64,000 nt of DNA from Undaria pinnatifida (lineage: Eukaryota > Sar > Phaeophyceae > Laminariales > Alariaceae): contig JABAKD010000012.1 of assembly GCA_012845835.1 (NCBI GenBank), forward strand, positions 8,979,973 to 9,043,972. The letters are read 5' to 3'. Of the stretch, positions 12,160-23,384 are shown in pieces. A model generated the notes under the pieces. That model searched no databases. It was not told the origin of the DNA and worked only from the letters and a program-made list of their open reading frames with translations. Made by a program: the position numbers and the translations under genes. Positions within the stretch are counted from its first letter, which is position 1; each line of letters opens with the position of its first letter.

Positions 12160-12290
12160 TTTCTGTGTAGCTGTTCATGTTTTGTTCATGCATGTGTGAA
12201 TGAAACAGTTCTCGGACACAAAAGAGTTCATGTTTTTTCTATGTATGTGTGAATGAAACAGTTATCGGATACAAAAGAGGCTCGTATACT
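12160..12290. repeat. Tandem duplication, about 57-bp unit
   Basis: Two adjacent copies carry GTTCATG...CATGTGTGAATGAAACAGTT and its partner, then CGGACACAAAAGAG or CGGATACAAAAGAG. A recent local duplication without coding potential. Confidence 0.7.
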
Positions 12291-12574
12291 TCGTATACCA
12301 GTTATGACATAATGTAAGCAACACACAAGCCTTTTTTTTCTTTGGATTGTCGTGTTGCGTGTGCGCGCATGTGCCCTCTGTAGGGGTAGCGTTTCTAGTA
12401 TCCCAAGTACGGAGTAAAAAAAATCCGCTACTCACTGGTGCTGTTCCATTGTATCAATTTTTTATCGTTTGACCGCGTACCGAAGAACACCTTGACTTTT
12501 TTTTTATGATTTTGTAGACGCATGCTACTTATAGTACGGTAGAGGTGCTCTTTTTTTTTTCTGGGAATCCTCAC

Positions 12575-12950
12575 TTAAGAAGCTCTATACCAAAAACTGT
12601 TTTTGGAGAAAATTAAGGGTTCTATTATTATACCCGATGAATCCCATGGCCTAGGTATTATTTTTTCTTACGTTTTTGCGAAAGCAAGAGAGAAATTCCG
12701 ACGTTTTTGAGCTAAGGCGCCCTGTCATTCAGAAAGCGTTTGAGCCTAAAAATGCCATCTTATACGTGACCAAAAACTGATTTAGAGAAAAATGAAGATT
12801 ATGTTACACCCGATGAATGAAAGATCCCAATGGTCTAGGTATGCAACCAAACATCTAGCGAAAAAAAGAATTAAACCCCGAAGATTTTTGGGTTAATACG
12901 CCCTGCCGTTCAGAAAGCGTTTCTGTAAAAATGTGCCATCTCTGTCCTTG
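12575..12950. repeat. Two tandem copies of a roughly 180-bp dispersed repeat
   Basis: Both copies run in order through AAAAACTG with an A-rich run, ACCCGATGAAT, CCCATGGCCTAGGTA (or CCAATGGTCTAGGTA), a T/A-rich spacer with TTTTTGAGCTAAGGCGCCC (or the TTTTTGGGTTAATACGCCC variant) and finally GTTCAGAAAGCG. A third, shorter copy interrupts the retrotransposon gag region at about 37465-37615, so the unit is mobile or widely dispersed. No clear terminal repeats or protein frame. Confidence 0.7.
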
Positions 12951-13969
12951 CACGCGTCTGTGATTGTTATTTAACAGCGATATCAACAGGGATATCGGTT
13001 GGGCGGAGAAGTACGCGAACTAGCTGCCTAGAAGTATTTATCTTCACTGCCAAGAATATCGAGCACAAGTCGAGCCACAGAAGCGCCAGTCAGACACAAT
13101 GATGCGGAACTCCGCAAACTATTAATACCGCCCTTAACTATTTGTAGCTGCAACACCTGTCAAACAAGTAACTCGTCGGCGGCTTGGAGTCGGCCAAGTC
13201 ACGCACAAGTGGTTTTTCCTTGCGCAAGTCTCGGTCACCTCGAAACCGCCTGCAGATAGAGTAGCATATGGCCAAGTACCCCCCCCGCTGGTGCTAAGAG
13301 TTTTGGTTCCTCCTCGCTTTGAATGGGCTCGCTCTCTGAACGCGACCAGATCCGACCAGACCTCCCTCCCTCGTACACGCCGTGGCTCTTCACTTATCGT
13401 TGGCGGTATTGCTGTCTCATTGGCGATCTTTCTATTTTTCTGCATGCCCAGGTAGATGATGCAGTTATTCTGAGGTCGATTTAAGGCACGTATTGCACAA
13501 CATCGCTCGCGTCATGGAGTGCGTCGGCTACGAGAACGAAACGTTGGTTGGCTGAGTAGTTGGTCCGTTGGTTGGATGGTTGGCTGGTTAGTTTGTAGAT
13601 TGCTTGGTGTGATTGGTTGATTTTTGTTTTATCGTGGGTGCTATTCATTAGTTCTTGTTTAGTCAGCCCGTGCTCTTTTTTTATGACCCGTCTGGTTTAG
13701 TGTGTTACCCGTTCTTTTTGGGGGGTTTTCGTACCATTTTCTGTGTGTAGTCGCGCTATTTCCTGTAGTACTTTTCGCAACTCGTGGTCGCGTATGGTAT
13801 CAGTCATCGATAGCAAGAGCAAGGCAATGGTTGAAGCCGCCGGTCCCCAGCGAGCGAAACCGACCGGTGGTCGGCTACTGGGATTGTTTTGGGCGCGAAA
13901 GCCACGACGCATGTACATTGTAGTTTCTGGTATGGAGTATTAATGGGCGCTCTCGCTCTCGATGTCGCG
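12951..13969. other. Gene-free stretch with TTGG-rich tract
   Basis: No gene is supported. A degenerate TTGG/GGTTGGATGG tract lies at about 13543-13625; a similar one occurs at 22510-22545. A minus-strand frame at 13134-13445 has no recognisable features. Confidence 0.4.
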
Positions 13970-14027
13970 TCGTTCGCACAAGCGGTGTTGACCTCTTGTC
14001 GTTCGCACAAGCGGTGTTGACCTCTTG
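13970..14027. repeat. Perfect 29-bp tandem duplication
   Basis: The unit beginning TCGTTCGCACAAGCGG and ending GACCTCTTG is repeated twice head to tail without a difference, directly abutting the poly-T end of SINE copy 2. The perfection suggests a very recent slip or an insertion-associated duplication. Confidence 0.9.
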
Positions 14028-14336
14028 AGTTTTTCTATTTTCTTCTCAGTTACTCTCCATCTTAAGATTTACCCTCAGCGACCTTCTGGACAAGCCGTGG
14101 TGACAGGTGTTTTCCCTTCTGCCCCCCTCTGCGTGCCTTCTCGTTTGACGCGCAACAGCATTCCCACTGCTCGTCGAATTTCATCTAATTTTGCTGACCA
14201 ACGCTCTCGTGCTTCCGCCAGTGATATTTTACACATGAAAAAGTACCTACGGGTACGAGTATGCTCTCGGGGGGATTTTGACTCACAGCGTTAACTTAGT
14301 AGGCACAAGGTTCACCTGCTACACCATCGGGGACGC
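14028..14336 (-). mobile_element. tRNA-derived SINE, copy 2 (older)
   Basis: Same architecture and orientation as the copies at 10427 and 23509, but more diverged: the tail is a T-rich run rather than a clean poly-T, and the B-box has decayed (GGATTTTGACTCAC on the plus strand). The head still reads GGCGTCCCCGATGGTG on the minus strand, and the body keeps GACAAGCCGTGGTGACAGG. Confidence 0.7.
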
Positions 14337-14572
14337 CGATTTACTACTGTAAACGTTTCCTGCACAACTCCAAGTAATTATATTAACCCAAAAGTGGGTG
14401 CATTTCTTGACCCATTTGGAGATACGAAAATTATCCCACCCTGATTTCAAGGTATACGTCCCCTAAAACGTAACTGCAGTTCTGAAACTGTTCAGGGGTC
14501 AAAATGAACGCGTTAAGGACGTGGCGCGGAGGTACTAGCAGAGCAACTACTGCTGTTTTCTCATGATACCAG

Positions 14573-14995
14573 GTGGCCGGCCGGCCTGATCTCAGCGTAC
14601 TCCTCACCAAGCTTATCTGCCCCCCGCCCCGCTCCCTACTTCTCCGCTTCCGGCAGACCATCCGTCTCTCGAACAAGGCGTTCGGGCAAGGTGAACACCC
14701 TTGGGCTCTGGGCATGGCCGTGAAGATCACGGTACTCTCCAATCGGATCGATGGCCAGATGGAGCTAGCTTCCCTGAGCAGAGGCAAGATAACTGCCTTG
14801 CAACACCGCGCCGCAACCTTGGTGGAGGTGGTTGGGTGAGTCGCTGCACTCTGTGGGGTCGCGGGCACGCGGTACGAGGGGGTGGCTCATCGAGGCTAAA
14901 TGGATTAGTTTTTTGCGTTTTTTGTGTGTGTATAAGCTGCGCTTGCTTGCGCGTGCAGGTGACAAGCATCATTAAGCTTGCCTCACGTCTGTAGG
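14573..14995 (+). CDS. Possible terminal exons of an unidentified host gene
   Basis: From about 14620 a plus-strand frame looks protein-like (for example ALGMAVKITVLSNRIDG, then LSRGKITALQHRAATLVE). A GT donor follows LVE at about 14828. About 130 bp downstream an acceptor, GCGCGTGCAG, is followed in frame by VTSIIKLASRL and a TAG stop at 14994. This would give the last two exons of a gene whose upstream exons I cannot place; an alternative donor lies just after the next codons. No domain is recognised, and a chance frame cannot be excluded. Confidence 0.25.
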
Positions 14996-17900
14996 CTTGA
15001 CGTGGAGTTGATTAGCGCAGTGATTGGTGTAAGCCTGCTAGGGAGAGCAATCGCGGGCCATGGTGGAAGCGATTTATTTTTTATTTTTCGTTTAAAAACA
15101 AAATGATGTTTTTTGCCTTGGGTTGCTGGAAGAGCCTGACGTTTCGTGGACGATGCTTGTGTCAGGGCATCGGCCGGTAAGTTGCAGACGTCTCTACCGG
15201 CCGTGAGCGAAGAAACAGGGTCGGATCTTCGGTTCGTATGCAGGCATAAGTACGGGGTAGCAACGGGGGGGGGGGTGACCCCGCGACGCGGCGGAAGCGC
15301 CACCTGTCCCACGGAGGCCGCTCGCTCGGTGCTCGCCTTCTTTCGTTTGTTTTGTGTGTTTTCTTGGTTGTATGGTTGTTTGATTGTTTCTGTGACCGTC
15401 TCTCCTTCGTCCCTTTGTGTTCGTTTTCTTCCTTGCAGAGGTGAAGCAGAAGGGAATCTAGGTGGTGGCAAGGCTAGAAGTGGGCGTTCCTTTGGTCGCA
15501 GCGGTACTCGGCGTCGCGTTTTATCTATTAGGTCGACGGTCTGCCGGTGGGGGTAGCTACATAACCGACGGGCAAAGAGGGTGAGGAGTGTGCAGGACCG
15601 CCTTGATGTAGCCCCTTTGTTGTCGGGGGAGGCCGAGAAGAGCTATTCCGCACCACAATGCTTGCTATGGCTTTGGAGGTTCTAGTCCTCCGCGGTTCCA
15701 GCGAGCGCAGCACATTCTTGGTGGCATCATCTACGTCCCCCCACCCCCAGAGAGACGGAAAGTACACGCCACAAATCGATCTCCTTCGTTTTTTACGGTA
15801 GGAAGGCTTGGCTCTTGCGATGAAGCATCATGTATTTTCCCACCAGGGTACCCTTACCGGCTCCGATTGTCAGTTCGACATAAGAACCAACCAATCCATA
15901 CGTCTAATTCGTCCTCTCTGGCTCTGCGCCATCGGCCGAAGCCTGAAACAGCCGCCTGTGTGGCCTATCACACGGCCGAACCTCGACAGCTCCTCACGTC
16001 GTCGACATCGTTTCGCACATCGGACAAAGACCCCTTTTCTGTGCCTCGCAGGACGGACAAATCCCTGGTCGACCTGCATGACCTATAGGTAATGTTGCCG
16101 GGTCAGAGCCGCATGGTTTGAATGACCTAGCACGCGTTTCCTGGGTTGGATGTGTACTACATAGATCCTGCAGAACATGTCATGATGACAGATGTAGGAT
16201 CAAGATTATCTTAATGATCTACATCGTGATCTGTCTGAGGTTTGCACCCTATGAACGAGTCTGCCCCAGTCCAACTGTTCCCTTTTCCGTGGGTGCTGCC
16301 TGCCGGAGATAGCAGAAATATCTTCAAAAGACGGAAAACGGTACGACCGAACGCCGGCAGGAAGAGAGGACAGGCCCGGGGACGCGTCTAACGGATTAAA
16401 AGAGCCGATGCCACCTCCAGCGACTGCGGGAACAAATGAAGTTTTTTTGGTTAGGTTGAAGGCGGTGGATGAGTGTTGCGTGGCGGCACGGAGTATGTTC
16501 GAGTAGAGGATGATGTCGGGATTTTTGTCGTTGGAGAAAGGAAGGGGATGATTGTTCAACTGGGGAAAGAGAGGGGGTAATGGTTCAAAAGGGGGCGGCG
16601 CGATCGAAGTATCACACGCAGCTTGAAAAAATGTGAGTTTCGACGAAATTCTCAATCATAGCCCTGAAATGCATTTTTTAATTAACATGAAAGTGGGGTG
16701 GGTCTAAAAGACAGGAAGCGGACAGAAGCATCGCTCCACCGTTTGTTGTATTGATGCGTTTGCCGTTTTTTCGGGCGTCTCCGTTGCACGAGCGCGCTAC
16801 AATAGGCTGTTTCCCTGGGCTCGGATCGAAGAGTTTGTTTCTGCGGCCACGGTCGTCCGGCGATGCTGCGCACGCGACGAAGAGTTGTTGCAGACGTGTG
16901 CTAGGATAGAGGTAGCGCTGATTGGTCAGAATGTGTCGCCTGGAAGGGCAGGGCCTAACTACCCAATATCGTTACCATGCCGTCTGTGTTCTAGAGTACT
17001 TACTTGTGGAAACCATGTCCCCTTCCCCTAGATTGTACCGGCTCATTATACACAAGTTCAAGGCCACAAGAGGTACCTCACTCCGTTCCGTGAAGACCCG
17101 AGACACCGACCCACCCCGGTGTGTCCTCCACACCGCAACCACAAAAGAGAGAACCTGCTACGAGCACTGCCCCACATTTTGGTCGTTGTATACCTAGACC
17201 GTGGGATCGCGCTTCGGGTTGCACTTCCTTTTTTTGTCTGAAGTCAATATTAGGGTCAGGTAGGGCGCTCCTCAAGTTTGATACTTCGGCACATTTAGAT
17301 GCACCCCTACAGTAGCATGCGCCTGCAACATCGTTTAAAGTCGGTGCAGTTGCTCCTCGCGATTAGTCGGCGGTTACTGGTTGTAGTCTCAGACGAAGAC
17401 GCGCACTGTGATAGGATTGTGCAGCAGTGGGCGCGAGAGGACAGTGCTGTGAGTAAGAGGGAACCACCCCGCGTGTGCGCGCGTTTTATTAATAGTCATG
17501 CAGCCGTTTGATTGCTGCACCACGCGGACCGTACGTGCGAACTCGAGTATGAGAATTGGTATATAGGTAAGGGTGCTGTGGTCGAAGAGCGTTTCGTTAT
17601 GTTTGCCATAGACAGTCTGTTTGTCTGTGCTTCGTTTATGTTTTCACGACAGAGCGTGATGGTATGTACAACGAGTATGGCTAGCGCCCATTCAAAACGA
17701 TAGCTAGCTGTGGGACACGATCGGAGAGAGGCTGAACAGCAGTGGCAAGATAGTTGATGCGATGTGATAGTTCAATCCAATAGATCAAGCGTCTGTTGAA
17801 ATGACAAGAGCCAGCAGCAACGGCTTCACGGTAGATGTATGCGGCTGCTGCAGCGCACGGTAGCACAAAATTTCACTTCCTCGTGTGATTTCTTGTTATC

Positions 17901-18167
17901 ATATCGGGTGTGCGTGGCGCCTACCCGCTTGCCGCCTGTCTGCCTTCTCGTGATGGCTCAGCGTCCGGTTGCTTGGGGTGCATGTATATATCATCGAGCT
18001 TGGATTATGCTTTTTCGAAATGATTATGATGGCGTTATGGCGATAGCTTGTCGATGCTGCCGGCGAACATACAAAGGTCAACCGTGAACGGGACTCACTC
18101 GCGACCACAAACCCCAAGCAGCCCAACAATCACCTTCACTGCCCAACCCTCTAACCTAGTACTGCTG
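14996..18167. other. Gene-free region
   Basis: No exon, RNA gene or repeat family can be supported. A C-run/G-run occurs at 15267-15277. Minus-strand frames at 16206-16655 and 15528-15767 are somewhat protein-like but lack a domain or a partner exon, so they are left uncalled. Confidence 0.35.
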
Positions 18168-18765
18168 CTACCACTACTAGTATTACAACAAATACCTCTA
18201 CTACTGCTACTACTACTCTTACTACTGCTACTACTACTCTTACTGCTGCTGCTACTACTACTACTGCTACTGCTACTGCTCCTACTACTGCTGCTGCCAC
18301 TGCTATACTATGCTACTACTACTGCTACACTGCTATACTATGCTACTGCTACTACTGCTACTACTACTATAACTACTTCTACTACTTCTACTTCTACTTC
18401 TACTACTACTACTCCTACTACTACTGCTACTTCTACTGCTACTCCTACTGCTACTGCTACAGCTACAGCTACTGCTACTGCTACCGCTACTGCTACTGCT
18501 ACTGCTACTGCTACTGCTCCTCCTATTCCTACTCCTACTCCTACTTCTGTTCTTACTCCTGCTCCTACTCCCACTGCTACGACTACCGCTACCGCTACGA
18601 CGGCTACCGCTACCACTGCCACTACCACTACTACGACTACTACTACTACTATTACTACTACTATTACTACTACTGCTACTACTACTGCTACTACTGCTGC
18701 TGCTGCTACTGCTACTACTACTAATACTGCTCACCTCCACTACTACTAATACTACTACTAACAGT
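18168..18765. repeat. Trinucleotide repeat tract (CTA/CTG/ACT)n, about 600 bp
   Basis: Nearly the whole stretch is built from CTA, CTG, CTT and CCT triplets in one register, interspersed with short hexamer blocks such as (GCTACA)n. It yields long Thr/Leu frames on plus and Ser/Val frames on minus, which are artefacts of the repeat. Similar triplet tracts recur inside the ATG9 introns. Confidence 0.95.
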
Positions 18766-18789
18766 TCACGGATTCTGCGGCTGACGCCA

Positions 18790-19020
18790 CCCGCTCAATG
18801 AAACGAATCAAAGACCTTGACAGCGCAATAGTGGCCGATAGGACCACAAAAAAATAACAGCGTTTTGCCATAAGACGGTAGTTCACCGGCAATAGCGATG
18901 GATAGTGGCAGATAGAACCACGTAGCAGGTAGGAAACAAATGTTTCGACAATAAGACGGTAGTTCCCCGACGCGGTTGAAAAACCGCGGATGACCGATAA
19001 GAAACGGCCTTGAAGACAAC
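18790..19020. repeat. Diverged tandem duplication, about 95-bp unit
   Basis: ATAAGACGGTAGTTC occurs at about 18870 and again at about 18950. GATAGGACCACA, GATAGAACCACG and GACCGATAAGAAACG mark equivalent positions in successive units. Two and a half old units, with no coding function. Confidence 0.6.
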
Positions 19021-19472
19021 GACATGCCTCCAAGAGCGCACGCAAGCCAACACTATCCAAAGCAGCATTCAACGAAGCCAACACTGCCCGAACCAACTCA
19101 ATACTACACCCCCGGCTCCGGGTATCGTACGGTGGGTGTTCGAACTGCAAGTTGAGCCCACGATACTCTACGCACATGAAATTACTAAAAAAAACAACAC
19201 TGCCCGAAGAGGGATCGTAATGTTGCTACCAACAGCACAGAGGTCAGTGTATAACTTATAACTGGCATGTGCAAATTGCCAGGTAGGTGCACGAGGAAAA
19301 CGAAGAAGAAAACGAAAACGAAAACAAGTAGAGATTCGTAAATGAACATCACAAACGATGCAACCCCCGCTCCCGTCCGCCGTCTTTCCGCGTCTCCGCA
19401 AGCAACCGACACTGGACTCACTGGACACCAAATGGAGTCCTCGTGGTAGAAGAATCGGCCAGATCTGCTGAC

Positions 19473-22400
19473 CTTGCAGCCACCCCCGCGGCAACACGAC
19501 ATCTTGGGCTTCGACGTCCCCTCGCCCGAAACATCGCCGAATTTCTTCTTGAGAGCGCGCGCCTTCGCCTCCACCGCCTCGAACGTCTGCGACGAGCAAG
19601 AAACAGACTAAACCTAAAAATCGGTATGTACAACAAAGACGCTTGTACTGCATACCCGATATTTTACACATCTACATGGGGTTCGGTCAGAAAACACGAA
19701 CCATACTACACGCACGAGGGCATTCGGGGCAAGCTTGCCGCGATCGGGGTACGCCCATTATGGCCCTCCCTGTGCTACAGCATCACAGCACAAACAGGCA
19801 TTTTCCTTGTCTAGGACTAGACTACGCATTTGTACGTGCTTAAAGTATTTGTTTGTGGCTGGTTCAGGACGTTTGCTATTGATGTCATTTTGGGCACACG
19901 GTACGGTAGGGGTTCACCAATTATTTTCTGAGGCTTGTCACTTGGCGCCTTCACCGGCTTTGTCCCACAAATTGTGCCAGATAAAGCACCAAATATAAAG
20001 CACCAAACATATTTCACGTGATGGAGGTTTTAAAGCTGTTTTTTTGTGTTTTTGTGTGTTTTTTTTTGCCGAATCGCGAGAGGGCGTCGACCCACCCTAA
20101 CCCTAACCCTAACCCCAACCCTGCCCCGGGCTAGAGCTCCGACCCGAGCGCGGCTTCGCCGCGCGTTTTGGAAAAACTGATGAAAGTTGTGCGGACAACC
20201 TCAAACATCGAAATATATTTGGTACTTTTATCTGGTATGATTTGTGGGGTGAGAACATCGCAAAGGCTACTGACTTGAGGGGCTCTATACCTGACCCCGA
20301 ACGCGACTACTTTGAGAAATCTGAAACCGCAACCCGATAACAAACCCATGGCTCGGCGATACAAATATATACTATTACAATGCAAGAATGGCGTTCTGAC
20401 GATTTTGGGTGAAGCAACCAGGTCCATCATAAAATAACTTGGCCAAGAAGGGGTATACCTTAATGCTTGTATTGTAGCACGCCTCTTGGTTTTTTTCTCT
20501 CCTAATAGTCCATTTTTCAAGGAGATAGCCCGAGGTGACGATAAGGTATGCCAGTTCGTACTGCTGCGAAGGGTTCCGCGTCTGAGGATACCCGCTCATT
20601 GACGCAAGCCACAAAGGCTTGATAATACTGGGATCCTGCGAAAATAAAAGGAACAACATGATGGACTCTTCTACAGTAGGTATAAAATCTTTGCAGCGAA
20701 GCGGAAAAGGTGCCTGCTCTGTGATGCCCGACGTAAGTCACGAAAAAAGGGTAGGATCTGGAGGAAGTACAACGGGATAGAGTAAAGATCAAATTGACGG
20801 GACAGAATGGGACGAAAAAGTGGCGGCAGCAGTAGTAGTAGTTTCATTCTTATATTTGTTTTCGTCTCATTTGCTGCTGTACTAAAGAATGCACACCGAC
20901 GCAATAATACCGTACACTCATACCGCACTAAAGCGGGATTGACGCGGGGCTTCAGGGCGCATACCGTCGTCTGGCGACCAACCGCCCTTCATTGGCACCC
21001 CTACCGTAACTGGAATCAAACGCGAACTATGGTACAGTGTGTGGGGGGGTGCAGCAATGGGGGGCTTCATATATCGCCGGTATGTGCCAGCCAGCAATAC
21101 CGCCACTATTAAAAATGCCGGCATATGCTACTTTTACTATAGCGTGTTCCGGTTGTGCCAAGCGGTTTCACCGGCAATATGTGTACCGGCAATAGGCACC
21201 ATCCAACCGGTACTACAGGGAGCCCATCACTGTATATACCGTGAGTGGGTCCCGTATGGCGGGAAACAAAATGTACCGGCAGCGAAGCTGTCTGGAAACG
21301 AAATGACGACACATGTTACATACAGTAAGTACAGGAAATACATACGGCTGGAAAAGGAGACGTAGAACTGGAACCGGAAGAATCGGACCGTGCTGGACTC
21401 TGCGTAGGTGAGCCGCCTATACGGGCAGTGAAGCTATCGAGACAGAGTCGGAACGCGCCGGAGAGCGTACCAGGTAGCACGTGTCGTTCTGCTTTCGATT
21501 GTTAAATGTTAATGGGTATAAAAATCTATTATGAATACTACCATTTTGGTTCTTGTTTACACATATAATAAGCCATCTCACCTTCGTCCATTCAGTCTTG
21601 ACGCTATTCCTTGGGCCCTCTGCCATCGGGTTGACATCGTCCTCCTGAAGCGACAACAACATGGGCGGAATAGTGCTGTGTAAACAAAACCAGCACCGAC
21701 GCACACGCACCCTTACCGCGCAACCATGCCCTCCTTATCGCAAAACACACGCACCACCGCCAACACCACAGGTCAGCTAAAATCACCGACACAATCAACA
21801 GCAACAAGAAGGGTGAGAGGACGACAGCGCACGGTGACGGGGATTCGGAGATCGGTCGAATCGCTTCACGGCCCTCGGTTCAAGGGTCCGTGTCCCCCCA
21901 GCTCAACATGCCTCGCCCCCCCGCGACAAGATGACCCAGAGTTGGGAAAGCAAGAAAACAACGCCTGCACGCGAATGACACTATCTCGCCACGTGAGAAC
22001 CGATCGACCCACGGCTTACGACGTTGGGTCCAGAGTAGGGAACGAGGCATTAATCACTTCATCAATCACTTCATACGCTCAGCGTTCCTTAATCGACATG
22101 CCGGTATCCCAGTAGAAAACGAGTCTCCGTCGAGTTCGGATCAATACAGGGTATCGCAACAGCCCCCCCCGATTGCTCTGCTCTCACCTCCTCTCTCCCG
22201 GTCCTACCTCCCCCCCCTCCCTCCTCCCTCTCCCCTCCCCTCCTCAAAACGTTCTTCCCTAACCCCGTGCGGTACCCTTTTTGCTGCCCGGCCACCAGGC
22301 GAGCGCATCGGGCGTACAACAGCGTCGCTTTCGCCCACTCACCGATCCGCGGCAGAACAACACGTCGAATATCATGTCGACAACATTTCGTAGCTCTGGG

Positions 22401-22933
22401 ATGTGATCCGCCCACCTTTGCCCAGACAGCTTGTGGATGATGGCCATTACGTCGCCCGGGTTGGCGAGCACCTTGGGCAACGAAAAAATCAAATGCAAAA
22501 GATACTTAGTTGATTGGCTGGTAGGTTGGATGGTTGGTTGTATGGGTGTTTGTTCGTCGTTTGATCGGTTGATCGTGAGGAGCGTCTGGTGAAAAGAGGC
22601 CGTAGGTGCTCATGCGGTAGAAGGAGTGGGGCACATCACCCGCGGACAACCTGTTGGCTTGCAGCAGTCGGGTCAGTCCCTGCACTACTGTATGGCAGGT
22701 TCATACTACTGTACCGTGACTTTACAAACCCGGGGTCAACTGCGCTGCCACAACGCATGCCGAAGATTTATACAGTACATGACGGTAGACGCTACCAGGC
22801 CCACCTGTTGCACCCGTGCGATCTGCTGCTGGTGGATAACAATCTCTTCCTTTGCAGATGCTGCGACACAATCGGCGTCACCCGCCCGTTTAACGGCCTC
22901 CTGCTGGGATGCCTGTAGGCTGGCCTTTTCTTT
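19473..22933 (-). CDS. Unidentified multi-exon host gene (partial model)
   Basis: Exons proposed on the minus strand, in transcript order: 22805-22933, 22343-22471, 21582-21644, possibly 20459-20635, and 19473-19586. Each has a pyrimidine-rich acceptor ending in AG, a GT donor and an open frame entering and leaving in phase 0, so they join without frame conflict. The first encodes a Lys/Glu/Gln-rich, coiled-coil-like segment (KEKASLQASQQEAVKRAG, ending in QQ). The second encodes VLANPGDVMAIIHKLSGQRW and then PELRNVVDMIFDVLF, probably helical. The third is acidic (EDDVNPMAEGP). The last encodes a basic segment ending in Cys-rich MSCCRGGGCK. The fourth exon is the weakest. I do not recognise the family, and both the start and the stop lie outside the exons found. 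Confidence 0.4.
19590..20094. other. No feature recognised
   Basis: If the minus-strand gene is real, this is intron. I see no repeat or exon here. Confidence 0.3.
20095..20122. repeat. Short interstitial telomere-like tract
   Basis: Three perfect CCCTAA units followed by CCCCAA and CCCT, corresponding to a TTAGGG-type telomere read on the minus strand. It is too short for a chromosome end and lies inside the proposed minus-strand gene. It could be a repair scar or chance. Confidence 0.6.
21035..21232. mobile_element. pogo-like MITE, copy 2 (198 bp)
   Basis: The ends are CAGTGTGTGGG on the left and CAGTGATGGG (reverse complement of the right end), flanked on both sides by TA (21033-21034 and 21233-21234), the expected Tc1-mariner target. 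The interior shares GCCGGTATGTG and repeated CCGGCA/GCCGG boxes with the element at 11580-11756, so the two are copies of one non-autonomous family. It sits in a proposed intron of the minus-strand gene. Confidence 0.7.
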
Positions 22934-23076
22934 CTGCATGTCGAAGCATGGAAGGGACAGGGAGGGGACGGTCCGGTCGCGCCTTTGAGGCTGAACACAT
23001 CAAGATCAAGTGTCGAGGAGGGAGAATGCAACATGGGTGAAAATACTCGGACATACTACTGTCTAACACCAGAAAA

Positions 23077-23111
23077 TCGCTATATGCTGGCAACGCTATA
23101 TGCTGGCAAGC
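23077..23111. repeat. 17-bp tandem duplication
   Basis: GCTATATGCTGGCAAC is followed directly by a second copy ending in GCAAG. A simple slip duplication. Confidence 0.8.
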
Positions 23112-23384
23112 TGCCGCTCTATAAATGTGAATGGTGGGCACGTTGACTCTAGGTAGCGACGGCATCTCCTTCCCGTGTGGATCGGAAGCCGACATCTACC
23201 AAAAAACAGAGGGCCTTTTGGGACGTGGACTAGTATATTGTTCTATAATACAAGGCATCAAGGTATGAAATTGTCCAAATCGGGTGAGGAAGGCATATAT
23301 ATTCAGCGAAGGCCTAAACCGCGTATTTCGTCATCGTTTTCTCACGGCGGTTTGAGTCCAATCGGGGCCAGCTTTTGCACATAT

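Noticed and set aside
16206-16655. A 149-residue minus-strand frame as an exon of the 19-23 kb gene
   Set aside because: No good splice borders linking it in phase 0, and composition is not clearly coding.
18048-18749. Long Thr/Leu-rich (plus) and Ser- or Val-rich (minus) open frames
   Set aside because: They are translations of a trinucleotide tract without stops in that register.
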